Positions 35,995-48,240 of a stretch of 64,000 nucleotides of DNA are shown here, piece after piece (the first letter of the stretch is position 1; every line of letters begins with the position of its first letter). The position numbers were made by a program, and so were the translations under genes. The stretch is from Nyssa sinensis (taxonomy: Eukaryota > Streptophyta > Magnoliopsida > Cornales > Nyssaceae). The notes beneath the pieces were generated by a model that saw nothing but the letters and a program-made list of their open reading frames with translations, was not told where the DNA came from and did no database searches. The stretch spans positions 4,463,440-4,527,439 of the forward strand of contig CM018048.1 in NCBI GenBank assembly GCA_008638375.1, in the 5' to 3' direction.

Positions 35995-36445
35995 TTTTGA
36001 AACTTAGAACTGAAAAATTAGAAACTACAGATCTGAAATACAGACCTTAAACTTCAGTTCTGAAATTCAGAACTTGAAATTCAGAAATTACAGACCTTAA
36101 ACTTCAGTTCTGAAATTTAGAAAATTATAGATCTTAAAATTTAGTTCTGAAATTCAGAACTTGAAATTCAGAAAATACAGAACCTGCAGTTCTAAAATTC
36201 AGAACTCGAAACTACAGAACTTTCAGTTCTTATATATCAGTTTTGAAATTCAGAACTTGAAACTACAGAACTTAAGATTCAGATCTTATATATCAGTTCT
36301 GTTCTGTAATTCAGAACTCGAAACTACAGAACTTAAAACTCAGTTTTGAAATTCAGAACTTGAGAACTTAAGATTCAGTTCTGTTCTGTAATTCAGAACT
36401 TGAAATTCAGTTCTTATACATTAGTTCTGTTTTATCAGTTCCGTT
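35995..36445 (+). repeat. Array of palindromic AGTTCTGAA-type repeats in the copia leader
   Basis: Between the 5' LTR and gag, AGTTCTGAAATTCAGAACT and variants recur roughly ten times, spaced by 'tgaaattcagaa' and 'ctacagaactt'. Each copy is a near-perfect palindrome, and neighbouring copies can also pair with each other. No open frame. Confidence 0.85.
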
Positions 36446-36553
36446 TTACTGTTCTGATTTATGCGGAAATATATTTACAGAATTTGTCTCTATTTACAGA
36501 ATTTGATTCTGAAATTAGTTGACTAAATTTGAATATCCTGAATTGAAACAGTA

Positions 36554-37460
36554 ATGGCTACTAACAACACCCCTCATCCTACTCCTACTGTGGTGCCTCC
36601 TCCAATGCCTTGTTATGGTGCTAATGACTGTGAGTCATGGAAAGAAGCCGAAAAAATTTAATGCGATAGATTTCAAGAGGTGGCAACAAAAGATGCTGTT
36701 CTACTTGACCATTTTGAATTTGGCCTGTTTCCTTTGAGAGGATGCTCTCGTATTGAAGGAAAATGAAATTGATAGGTAAGTGGTTGCCACTGTGGAAGCA
36801 TGGAAGCATGCTGATTTCTTATGCCGAAACTACATCCTAAATGGCTTGAACAACACATTGTATAATGTGTATTGCGCCTTCAATACTGCAAGAGAATTGT
36901 GGGAATCCTTGGACAAGAAGTACAAACTGAGGATGCAGGGCTCAACAAGTTTGTAGTGGGAAATTCTTAGACTACAAGATGCTTGATTCCAAGACTGTTA
37001 TCAGCCAAGTCTAAGATCTACAAGTGATTTTTCATGACATACATGCATAAAGGATGTCTCTTAGTGAATCATTCCAAGTAGCTGCAATTATTGAGAAATT
37101 TCCACCCCTATAGAAAAAATTCAATAATTACCTAAAGCACAAGCGAAAGGAAATGAGACTAGAAAACTTGATAGTGAGGCTAATAATTGAGGAAGACAAT
37201 CGTGCATCTGAAAAGAAGGTAGGCAAGGTCATCATGGAATCCAAGGCCAATGTTATGGAATAAGGGCAGAGCTCTCGCAATAACAAGAAAAGGAAGCACA
37301 ATTGGCAATGGTCCCAAACAAGGTCCTATTAAAAAGTTCCAAGGCAAGTGCTATGTTTGCAATAAGCAAGGGCACTGTGCTAAAGATTGTCCGCAACCGC
37401 AAGGACCAAGGAAAATCCAACCAAGAAACGCCCTCAAGCCAATGTGACTAAAGTGGACGG
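36554..37460 (+). pseudogene. copia gag remnant
   Basis: Starts with an ATG at 36554 ('MATNNTPHPTP'), then needs a frame change near 36655 to read the UBN2-type gag ('FKRWQQKMLFYL', 'RELWESLDKKYKL'). A CCHC zinc knuckle ('CYVCNKQGHCAKDC', CX2CX4HX4C) is at about 37351-37392. Several stops and shifts. Confidence 0.85.
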
Positions 37461-37510
37461 CCTTTCAAACGATGTCTCAAACATGAACCTCTCAGCCGTA
37501 GGTCTCCGAG

Positions 37511-40094
37511 GTGAACTTCATTGGTAGCAATACCAAGGAATGGTGGGTGGACACAGGGTCTACTCATCATGTTTGCTCAGACAAGAAGATGTTCTCATTA
37601 TATTATAGCATAGATAATGGAGAACAACTCCTTATGGGCAACTCCTCTTCTTCCAAGGTTGAAGGCCAAGGGAAGGTGGTATTGAAGATGATATCGGACA
37701 ATGAACTTACTCTCAATAATGTGATGCACTGTGCCAGAGATTCGAAAGAATCTAGTGTCTGGATCATTGTTGAGTAAGAAGGATTTCAAATTGGTGTTTG
37801 TTGTAGACAAGTTTATCTTCACCAAAAATGGGATGTATGTGGGGAAGGGGTATATGAGCAATGGGCTCTTCAAAATGAATGTAATGACCATTGTACCTCC
37901 TACTAAGAATATTAATAATAACAACACATCTTCTACTTATATGCTTGAGTCTTCAAATGTGTGGCATGGTAGACTAGGACATGTTAATTATGATACATTG
38001 CATAGATTAATTAATATGGAATGTTTGCCTAATTCTGAAATAGATCCAAATCATAAATGTGAGATTTGTGTGAAATCTAAACTTACAAAAACTTCTTTCC
38101 CATCAATTGAAAGAAGTAGTGAACCTCTAGAATTAATTAATTCAGATATTTGTGATTTAAAATTTATTCAAACTAGAGGTGGTAAGAAATATATTATTAC
38201 ATTCATTAATGATTGCACAAGATATTGTTATGTTTACTTATTAATAAATAAAGATGAGGCATTGGAAAATGTTTAAACATTTCAAGAATGAGGTTGAGAA
38301 CCAACTTGATAGAAAAATCAAGGTGATAAAAAGTGATAGAAGTGGAGAATATGAAGCACCTTTTGGTGAATTCTGTTCTCAATATGGTATTATACACCAA
38401 ACAACTACACCCTATTCACCTCAACAAAATGGGGTTGCTGAACGTAAGAATAGAACTTTAAAAGAAATAATGAATGCATTATTATTAAGTTCTGAACTAC
38501 CTCAGAATTTGTGGGGGGGAGCAATTCTTTCCGCAAATTATATTCTCAACCGAATACTTTAGAAGAAAACCAATAAATCCCCTTATGAGTTGTGGAAAGG
38601 TCAAAGACATTCTTACAAATACTTAAAAGTGTGGCGGTGTTTGGTTAAAGTGGCGGTACCTATACCTAAAAAGGTTAAAATAGGACTAAAAAACAGTTTA
38701 TTGTGTTTTCATTGGGTATGCTCATAATAGTAGTGCATATCGCTTTTTGATTCATAAATCAAAAATTTCTGATATACATGTTAATACTATTATTGAGTCA
38801 AGGAATGTATCTTTCTTTGAAAATGTATTTCCTTACAAATCAACAGAAGAGTCAAGTTCAATTAAAAGAACTCATGATACTACAATAAGCAGTATTCAAG
38901 ACCAACAAGATGACGATAAACCTAGACGCAGTAAAAGAGTTAGAACATCGAAATCTTTTGGTTCAGATTTTCTAACGTATTTGTTAGAAGATGAGCCTCA
39001 AAACTTTAAAGAAGCAATGTCGAGCCCTGAAGCTCCATATTGGAAAGAGGCTATTAACGATGAAGTAGAATCCATTATGCAAAATCATATGTGGGAACTA
39101 GTGGATCTTCCTCCAGGTTCAAAACCTCTTGGATACAAATGGCTATTCAAGAAGAAAATGAAAGCAGATGGATCTATTGATAAATATAAGGCCAAACTAG
39201 TTATCAAAGGTTACAAGCAAAAGGAAGGCTTAGACTATTTTGATACATATTCACCAATTACGAGAATATCATTCATTAGAATGTTAATAGCTATTGCAGC
39301 TATACACAATCTTGAGATACATCAAATGGATGTAAAGACAGTTTTCTTAAATGGTGATTTGGATGAAGAAATATACATGGAACAACCTGAAGGGTTTATT
39401 ATTCCAGGTCAAGAAAAGAAAGTTTGTCAGCTTGTTAAATCCCTTTATGGATTAAAGTAAGCACTAAAGTAGTGGCATGAGAAATTTGACAGTGTAATGA
39501 TGTCAAATGGGTTCAAAATCAATGAGTGTGACAAATGTGTATATGTCAAGAACACAGAAAATGGCTATGTCATTATTTGTCTTCATGTTGATGATATGCT
39601 CATTATGAGTAGTAATAATGAAGTCATTAAAGCTACTAAGAAAATGTTAAACAATAAGTTTGACATGAAGGACTTAGGTGTTGTCGATGTTATACTTGGG
39701 ATAAAGATCTCTAAAACATCAGATGGACTGATATTTTCTCAATCACATTACATTAAGAAAATTTTCAAGAAATTTAAACAAGATAATAGCAGTTCAGTGA
39801 GAACACCTGTAGATGTAAATCTACATTTATTCAAGAATAATGGCAAAAACATATCACAACTAAAACATGCACAAATAATTGATAGCCTGATGTATGTCAT
39901 GAATTGTACCCGTCTAGACATAGCTTACGATGTCAGCAAATTGAGTAGATACACAAGTAATCCAGGTCCAGACTATTGGACGACAATAGTTATGGTTTTG
40001 AGGTATCTGAAATACACCCAAAATTATGGATTGCACTACTCAAAATATCCAACAATACTTAAAGGCTATTGTGAAGCTAATTGGATATCCGACA
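37511..40094 (+). pseudogene. copia pol remnant: protease, integrase, RT, start of RNase H
   Basis: Protease has 'WWVDTGSTHHVC'. The pre-integrase zinc-binding region has 'WHGRLGHVNYDTLHRL' and 'CEIC'. The integrase core shows 'NSDICDLK', 'SDRSGEY' and 'NGVAERKNR' (D, D, E). RT has 'WLFKKKMKADGSIDKYKAKL', 'DVKTVFLNGDLDEEIY' and the active-site 'LHVDDM'. Breaks include +1 near 38268, a stop at 38560-38562, TAA at 39458-39460 and TAG at 39470-39472 (both at normally Gln positions in 'GLKQAPKQWH'). The frame is cut at 40094-40099 by the nested insertion. Tork-like by motif feel, not proven. Confidence 0.9.
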
Positions 40095-41100
40095 CCAAGT
40101 GTCACGACCCGAAACCCACCCTATGCGGATTACCGAATCGCGACCGTCACCCTTAGGCCCGAGGGCCTTGGGGCAAGGTTCTCATGAGCAGCGGTATCGG
40201 ATGGACGTGCTACATGTGGTTGCGAAAGCGTGAAAAACTTTTTCTTTTCTTTCTTATTTTAAAATTTGCACATCCGTCCGGTACTACCACTCTTCACATT
40301 TCGGTATACATGTATAATCATACATTCAGAGCATAATTGAATTTCTAAAGTTTTATATATATATTACATAGTCGGTTGCCTTATGGCTTTAGTACATATT
40401 ACCCGAAGTCTATTACATCATAGTCCAACCAACTATAGATTATAAGTACTTCCAAAATTCAACCACATGTTCTAATACTTCCAAAGTCCATGATCATAAC
40501 GGAGCTATTAATCGTCATCCCAAAATGGAGCACGGCTCCCATTCATTGTCAGTACCTGAAAAATGTTAGGGAATGGGGTGAGCTTCGAGAAGCTCAATGA
40601 GTAATTCCTACATCTGTCATGGGTTTTCAATTGGTAGAGGTTTCGTACATGAGAGTTTATAAAATACTCAACTACCAATTGTTCGTATACTTGAACATAG
40701 GAGATATGCATTCTTAAAACATGTAGCTTTGAAACATTCAAGGTATTCAAGCTAAAACTTACCTTTCTGTAAAAGAGCATATGCATTTCAGAGCATGTAA
40801 CTTAAAATCATGTAATTCAAGTTAAACAAACATTTCTTAAATAGAGTATATGCATTTCAAAGCATATAAACATGCATAATAGAAAATGGGGGTAAAAACC
40901 AGCTTCCATTTTCCAAAGCGTTACTTTAAAACATATAAACATTTCATAGTGAAAATGGGGGTAAAACCTGCTTCCATTTTCAAAATCGTTTGTCATCTTT
41001 TCTCTTTAATTAGGTGGAATCTGTTTCGAACTAGACTCCCGTTTTACTTCAATGCTACAATGGAGATATCTCATTGCCTGTGAGATTAGATCCTGCTACC

Positions 41101-41220
41101 AGGCATGTGCACATGATAGGTCCGAAGTGTTCCGTAGAACCCACAACTCTACCTTTGTGCTGATACACATGATAGGTCCGTTGAGTTCCATAGAACTCAC
41201 AACTCTACCTTTGTGCTAAT
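41101..41220. repeat. Local ~60-bp tandem duplication in the outer element
   Basis: 'catgataggtccg' plus 'cacaactctacctttgtgct' occurs twice, near 41112-41160 and 41168-41217. Confidence 0.8.
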
Positions 41221-42373
41221 TATTATCTGGTAAAACATTTGTCATATGACTTTTATATAAAAGTCTTTCATGAGTATTTAAAACATATGACATATAACTT
41301 TTGCAGTGATGCTTCAATACTTGGAATAATCAAATTTAGAGTATTTAAGGAAATCAGACATGCTAACTATTTTCAAAAGGAACATATACGGGTATGACAT
41401 GGAAATAATCGTGGAGCATGTCATAGCAGAATATTTAAGAAAACAGAAATCATGAATACTGAGTTTGATATGTCAATGCCGTAAATATCTTGAACTTAAA
41501 ATATCAGTTGAAATCCGTGGAGTTAAAGCCTCCACTTCAAATGCAAGATTACTCACCTTGGTCCTTTAGGGTTAGTGCTAATAATGCGCTTTCCCACTTC
41601 CTTTGTAGTTCCTAAGAACAATTCATAAATAACCTCATTAACTTCACATTCACTTCAAACATTCCCTACTGATGCTTCTTAGCTTATGCTTAGATCGTAT
41701 TAGATCCTAACACGATTTCATAAATTTCTTACGTACTTAATTTAACTCGCATTCTTAACCTATGACTAGGGGTGCAAACGAACAGAGCCGTTCATGAACA
41801 GCTCGAGATCGGCTCGATTATGGCTCGTTCAAACTCGGTTCAATTAATAAACGAGTCGAGTTCGAGCTCAAAATAGGGCTCGTTTATTAAACGAGCCGAG
41901 CCGAGCCAAAAAGAAACTCGGCTTGTTAGGCTCGTGAACAGGCTCGTATAAGCTCGAATGTTGACTCGGCTCGTGACTCGTTTATTTTTTTAAGTATAAA
42001 TAACTTAGGGTTTCTAAGTGACTGAGTTCATTCGTAGAAGGCTCTAGAAAGTGAAGACTGAAGAGCGACTGAGCGGGGTATTCCGATTCCGATTCGATTA
42101 GGGCTCTTGCGAGTTACGATTTATGAGTTTCTCTCATTCTCTCTCAGTCTCTGTCTCTGATAACACGGTTACAGGGGCGTTGCGTGGTTGTTTTGCAAGA
42201 TCTCACTTTCATCTTATTATTTCTATCTAGTGAGGGAGTGGATCAAACATGTGTTCAGCTTGATTCGTTGGTGCAGTCATTTCGTCATCTTATGATTTTA
42301 AACTCGATTCCGCTTACACAAACAACTACGGTTTGCGCCGTGTGTTCATCAAACTTAACCTCTGTGATGTGTG

Positions 42374-42701
42374 ATGCGTAAGAGAGAAAAAAGAAAAAGC
42401 GACTTGCAGCTTTTGAAGTTTCCGATCACCCCTTCTCCAGCGAGAACGCAGTTCCGGCGTCACCGTTCAAAAAGGTAAGAAAACCCATTCGGTCCTCCAT
42501 GTTGCATGTAAGGTTATTTCCGTTTCGGTACCTTTATCATTACAAAGAACTTTGAAAACAATAATTTTTAAAATATAATTTCATAAAATAAGAAGAAAAA
42601 AAAATTGATGCTAAAATTGATGGCTGGTTTTTAGGGCAAGGGTTTGGCTTCAACAAAAAACGCACAAGTGCTTAAGAGACAGCTCCTCAATCCTCAGGTA
42701 A
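42374..42701 (+). pseudogene. Unrecognised gene-like exon pair inside the Pack-hAT
   Basis: An exon-like stretch ends AAAAAG|GTAAGA at 42474. A second runs from after 'tttttag' (about 42634) to CCTCAG|GTAACT (about 42698). Joined in one phase they read '...VSDHPFSSENAVPASPFKK' then 'GKGLASTKNAQVLKRQLLNPQ'. I do not recognise the protein. An ATG at 42374 starts a different phase, so either could be the real frame. The upstream 42100-42370 looks like a promoter or 5' UTR. Confidence 0.45.
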
Positions 42702-43481
42702 CTTGTTCCCTTATAGAATGTTGTTATTGTTGGCTACACGTTATTTTCTTGCCGAGTTTACCAACTTTGCCGATTGATTACATTGCTGCTGCTGTCGCCG
42801 TTCCCAAGCAACGGCCAACGCCACCACGATATTTACATATTTCACCTTCATTTGAACCCGAACCATTACCGAATCAATTTTTACACTTCACACCTCCATT
42901 TACTCTCTCTTTCTCTCTATCCCCTTTCTTTGTCCCTATCTTTTTTTTTGCTGGAATCCATGGATTTCAGATCTGGTGATTGCTTCTCGCAATGGTTTCA
43001 ATGGATCGATCGGCCACAAAGGAGGCTATATGGATTTGTAGAAATCTATGGATCTCAAATTTAGTGCCTTTGGTTTCCGGCGTTGTTGTCTGTTGCATTG
43101 ATGTTTGATGGTGGTGGCTTGCCCATGGTGGTTGGCCACGAATATGAGGTGGTTTGATGGCTTTGGTTAGTCTTGATAGAATTGAGTATGGGAGAGAACA
43201 ACTGCTGTTAAAGGGTGTGATGTTTCAAAATAAAATAAAATTGGATATTGTATTTTTTAGTATTGATTTTATTAGAACATAACCCCCAATTTTTTTTTAT
43301 ATGAACCATTGTTAATTTTAAAAATGTAATTTTGATCTTTTAAAAATTCAGAGTTAATTACCCTATGCAATCTCTGCCCAAAATCCCCAAGATAATTAGG
43401 ACAATCCCTATTTGACCAAGGACATGAAAACATATAGGTAACAAGGATTTACATACTTGAAATGGGACTAGAAGCTTACAG

Positions 43482-44876
43482 AAGTTTAATTTAACTCTGA
43501 AGAACAAGGGCTTTGCATTTCTGCGTTTTGCAACTGTGGAACAAGCAAAACGAGCTTGTACTTCGCTGAAAAACCCTGTGGTATTTCCTTGATTTTTTCC
43601 TAGTTTAAATGGACACTTATTTTAATTATATGTTAAATGATGTTTTTTAACCACCACAATTCCAGGTCAATGGGAAGCAGTGTGGTGTTACTTCGAGCCA
43701 AGACAGCGACACCCTGTTTTTGGGTAACATATGCAAGACATGGACAAAAGAAGCTGTAAGTTGATTAGGAAAAAATTAATGCGCCTTTGTGCATCAAGTT
43801 ATCTATATTAGATTTTTGAGAGTTGCTTAATCTTTATCTGATTGATATTAAATTGGCTTCCAGTTGAAAGAGAAGTTGAAATATTATGGAGTTGAGAATA
43901 TTGAGGATTTGACATTAATTGAAGATAGTAATAATGGTGGGATGAATCCGGGCTTTGCATTCTTGGAGTTCTCTTCTCGTTCAGATGCCATGGATGCTTT
44001 TAAGCATCTACAGAAGAGAGATGTGGTGTTTGGTGTTGATAGGGCTGTAAAGGTTTCATTTGCAGACTCCTTCATTGACCCAGGTGATGAAATCATGGGT
44101 CAGGTAAATACATGGATCAACTTCCTGCTTTAAATTGAGATAATCACATTTCTGGTTAGTTTAATGGTTTCATATATTTGTTCCCATAACTGCTTATGGT
44201 GTCTAGCATGTGTTCTGCGAGCATCTTCAATGGCTCAAGCATGGAAGGTGATATTTAATTTGGGAGATCCTATTTCTGATAAACTCATTTCAATTTTTCT
44301 TTAATTATTTTGCTCAGTAATAATATTCTCAAAAGTATCTGCCACAGGAAAAATAAAATAGAAAAAGGGAAAAGGAGCAATGCACGAGGATTAATAGGAT
44401 TTATTCTTATAACTTCTTATTTTGATTCAAGATCATTCTACAAGCATCTCAGTCTTTTGGTTTTTAGACTTATGATTTAGACTTTTGACTTGCTATCATG
44501 GTGCAACAATTAGGTTTGCTTTTGTGTAAAGATAATGTTTGAGCCAGACTGGGACTTTTTGTGATCCTGGCTTCTATACCATTTTATTATGCCCTTCCCA
44601 TGTGGTGTGATTACAAGGATTGTTAATAATGTATTTTTAGTTCAGGTTAAAACAGTGTTTGTGGATGGTCTGCCTGCTTCATGGGATGAGGATCGCATCC
44701 GACAGCTTTTTAAGAAATATGGGGAGATTGAAAAGATTGAGCTTGCTCGTAACATGCCATCTGCAAGGAGAAACGATTTTGGTTTTGTTACATTTGACTC
44801 CCATGATGCTGCTGTAACATGTGCTAAAAGCATTAATAATGAAGAATTGGGCGAAGGAGAGAACAATGGCAAATAA
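43482..44876 (+). pseudogene. Captured RRM-protein gene fragment (hnRNP Q/R-like), four exons with introns
   Basis: Exons are about 43482-43580, 43666-43755, 43864-44103 and 44646-44873, all with GT-AG borders and phase-0 joins. The first encodes the end of RRM1 ('KNKGFAFLRFATVEQAKRAC'). The second and third encode 'DTLFLGNICKTWTKEALKEK' and RRM2 ('NPGFAFLEFSSRSDAMDAF'). The fourth encodes RRM3 ('KTVFVDGLPASWDEDRIRQL', 'DFGFVTFDSHDAAVTCAKSI'). The last exon runs into element sequence, giving a stop at 44874-44876. The N-terminal and C-terminal parts of the parent are missing. Retained introns show capture at DNA level. The frame is open throughout, so a chimeric transcript is conceivable. The parent resembles plant proteins with three consecutive RRMs. 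Confidence 0.88.
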
Positions 44877-45559
44877 ATTTATTTTGTGTATATTGTGTAT
44901 ATATGTGAAGACTTCATTTGTTTATTTATCTGATTACAATTACAGATGCTAATGGGGCAAGATTAACTAATTGTAATGACTAATTTATTGATTATTCTTC
45001 TCTGGCTTGACTATAATGTGATTGGTTTGAGAATGAATTGTTTGCTTTACAAGGATGAATCCTAGTAACCGTTTGCTTTGCTATATATGTTAAAAACTTA
45101 AAAAGTTTGAATCCCAGTAACTCGAGCTCGAGCTCGAGCTCGAATGAGGCTTGTTTATCTTTTCGAGCCGAGTCGAGCTCGAGCTTGACAAGCCATTCAC
45201 GAGCCGAGTTCGAACAGAAATTTCAGCTCGAGTCGAGTTTCGAGCAGAGTTGAGTTAAACTCGATTGTTTCGCGAGCCAAGCCCAAACAGTAGATACTCG
45301 ACTCGACTCGGCTCGTTTGCACCCCTACCTATGACACAACTTAATGTATTAGGAATTAAATTTATTTTATTTTATACTCTTCTGGTAGTTTCATTAACTT
45401 TAATTTGAAGTTATTTACTTCACATATTTACGTGTCGTGTGTTTTCTTATTTCATTGCCTTAGTTTAGTACTTTGGCAATATTTCAGTCCATAACCACCT
45501 GACTGATGCTATTCATCAAATTTTATGTCTTTTTATTTTAGACATCTCTTTTGGTTGAA

Positions 45560-46090
45560 TAGACTTTACCATTGAGTCCGGAACGTCGAAGAAAGTCAGT
45601 TTGGACTTTCGTGGGACTTGTGTGAGTTTGGTGGTAGTAGGGGTAATTCGATCATTTTGACATTCTTACGGGTCTTAAATTTTTCGGGACCTAGTCTCAT
45701 GTTGTGGACCTCACCATTAGACTCAGTAGGTTCAAGATAGTAGGAACACATATATAACTTGTCTTATTTAGGTGTCGGGGCATTTTGGTCATTTTAGTGT
45801 GTCTTAATTTTTCGGGACTTCATCTCACGATGTGGACCTCACCATTGGATTTAGTGGGTCCGAGATAGTAGGAATACACTAATAACTTGTCTTATTTGGA
45901 TATCAGACATATTAGGGGCAGTACAATTATTTACCATTTTAGTGTCTTATTTTTTCAGAGTCCCGTCTCATGAAGCGAACCCTACCATTCGATCCGGAAT
46001 GCCCAAAATAATAAAGTTTGACTATTCATTCACCCCATTTGGACTTTGTTTGACTTATTTGTGACTCAAGGGTAATTTGGTAATTTTACC
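45560..46090. repeat. Three degenerate ~140-bp tandem units in the outer element
   Basis: Each unit has a 'cgggtctt...ttcgggac' start, a 'gtggacctcaccattggat' core and 'ataacttgtcttattt' or 'attttggtaatttt' at its end. Cores lie near 45715, 45837 and 45985. The same units appear in the inner element near 47725 and 47890. Confidence 0.75.
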
Positions 46091-48041
46091 TATTTAATAA
46101 AATAATTTAATAAATTATCTTATTATTTTATTATTTTTCCAAAGGTGTAATTGCATAAATTTTCCAAAAATTTGGCCACAGTATAATTCCGTAGAACAGT
46201 TGGGGTCAAAACACAATTTTCATAAGTTTCGGTCTGAACCAGTTGGTTCAGTTTGCCCTTTAAGTGAACTGGTCTGGTTTCTATGTGAACTAACCGGTTT
46301 GGTCGGTTTAATACGAGAGACTGTCGTCATGATGACGTCAGCCCTAACGTTTTAAAAATTAAAACCTAACCCAAAACGGCGTCGTTCTAATTATTCGATG
46401 ACAAGCCCAGATGCTGCCACGTGTCTATCACGCCCCGAATTCCGGCGAACCCGAGGCGCGAGTAACGAAACAAAAAGAAATAAAATAATAAAGGAATAAA
46501 AGATAATTAAGGACGATCACATACATTCCACATACTGTTTTGATACATACATAAGGTCTGGTCCATTTATTCACAATCATACAAAATAAAATACAGTCTC
46601 GGGCTTATGCCCTTACACAATATCAAAAGCGCCCCTTGGGCCTAATATAGTCCCTAATCAGATCATCTCCTCGTCTCGTACAGCTGGGACATCATCTGAA
46701 ATGTTTGCCCCACTAAAGGGGTCAGCTCAACATGCTGGTACAATATAATGCTAATGCAAGAAACAAAACTAAGGTCGTGGCATGTGCAAGTGTACAGTTA
46801 TTTCTATATGGCATTCGATATCATGATGGCAGTATATGAATAGTATACAGTATATGAGCAGTATGCGTGACACACCCATGCAACTCTATGCCACCCATGT
46901 CTCATGATACGGTCATTCTCCGTTGGCATGAGTACCGCCACTTATGTCTCGCTTCACGGTCCGGAATCCGTCAGGCTTGCAAGTACCTATTGGCCGATTT
47001 TGGGTTTTTCACCATAGGATCTGCACCCTCATAATGCAAAGCACCAAGTGCTTAACCCACGCCATGTCCAAGGAATCACACTATGCCAATATGCTCTGAT
47101 TTCATCATGTCATAATGTAATCTCAATGATGCATCTCATTCATACATAAAGCATGCCTTCAAGTGCATATTTCATAATGTCAACAGTTCTCAAAGCATAT
47201 AATTCACACACTATTCTAACACATGCGATATACACATAATCATCATCCATATCATCACCCAACATCAGCAAGATAGCATGAAGCACATAAGCATGTGAAC
47301 AATCAAGCAAACATGTGAGCAATCAAGGCAGCAGAACAAGTATTCCTAATCTCAATTCTATTTCTTACTTAGCACAATATATCGTACCTGTAAATCGATC
47401 TCAACTCAAGGAGGTGTACTCGAAGTATGGTAGAATCACAGTGGGAATATCGAAGGTCAGATCACCTTCTCCTTGCCCTCTTGAGTCCCTAAAATCATAA
47501 CAGGTAATTCAGTTCATTGTCATTTGAATTCATTCTATTCATCAAATCTTATGTCTTTAATTCATAAGTTTTTATTTTGCTAAATTAGACTCTACCATTG
47601 AGTCCGGAACGTCGAAGAAAATAAGTTTAGGTTTTCGTAGAACTGAATTCGGACATCTGGGTTCAAAAGGGCAAAACAGTCATTTTGTACTTTACACGGG
47701 TCCTTACATTTCATGACCTCTTTTCACAAATCGAACTCCACGGTTGAGTCCGGAATGCTTGAGATAATAAAGTTTCACTATTTGTTTACTAAATTCGGAG
47801 TTCGTTTGACTGTACTTCAATTCAGGGGCATTTTGGTAATTTTATATGTTACTACGGGTCTTTTATTTTTCGGGACCCCGTCTCGTAAAACGGACCTCAC
47901 CATTGGCCTCAGAATGGTCGAGATAGTCAAAATACACTAATGACTTGTCCCATTTGGACTCTGAATTATTTTAGAATATTTAATTAATTAAATTAATTAA
48001 TTAATCAATTAAATTAATATTTAATTAATTTTTTTATTCTA

Positions 48042-48240
48042 GTGGGGTCAAATCATAATTATTTAAAACTTCTGGGGTCAAAATATAATTATTTCAAAGT
48101 TCTGGGGTCAAAATATAATTATTTAAAGATTTTGGGGGTCAAAATATAAATATTTAAAAGTTCTGGGGTCAAAACGTAATTTCCAAAAAAGTATAGGGTC
48201 AATTTGTCATTTTCCAAAAGTTTAGGGGTCAAAGTTGGAT
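48042..48240. repeat. Seven ~30-36-bp units 'ggggtcaaaatataatt'
   Basis: Tandem, increasingly divergent copies of 'tctggggtcaaaatataatt' at the inner element's centre. Followed by clusters of 'aaccggtt' and 'gaaccag' that also occur in the outer element near 46235-46310. Confidence 0.85.

Larger units (their letters stand above)
41767..45327. mobile_element. Pack-hAT: hAT-type element carrying host gene exons
   Basis: Perfect 8-bp target duplications CCTATGAC at 41759-41766 and 45328-45335. Ends TAGGGGTGCAAACGAACAG and, reverse-complemented, TAGGGGTGCAAACGAGCCG. About 200 bp of GCTCG/CGAGC-rich subterminal repeats lie on both sides, including (GAGCTC)n near 45122. There is no transposase. 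The interior (about 42000-44880) is unrelated to the ends and holds intron-containing fragments of an RRM protein gene and another gene-like exon pair. 3,561 bp. Confidence 0.9.

Noticed and set aside
42644..42979. 111-codon frame beginning 'MASTKNAQVLKRQ'
   Set aside because: It reads through a clear GT donor at about 42699 into CT-rich sequence; only the first part is exon-like.
48040..48240. A CRISPR-like array
   Set aside because: Units are contiguous, divergent, AT-rich and without spacers, in a plant transposon.
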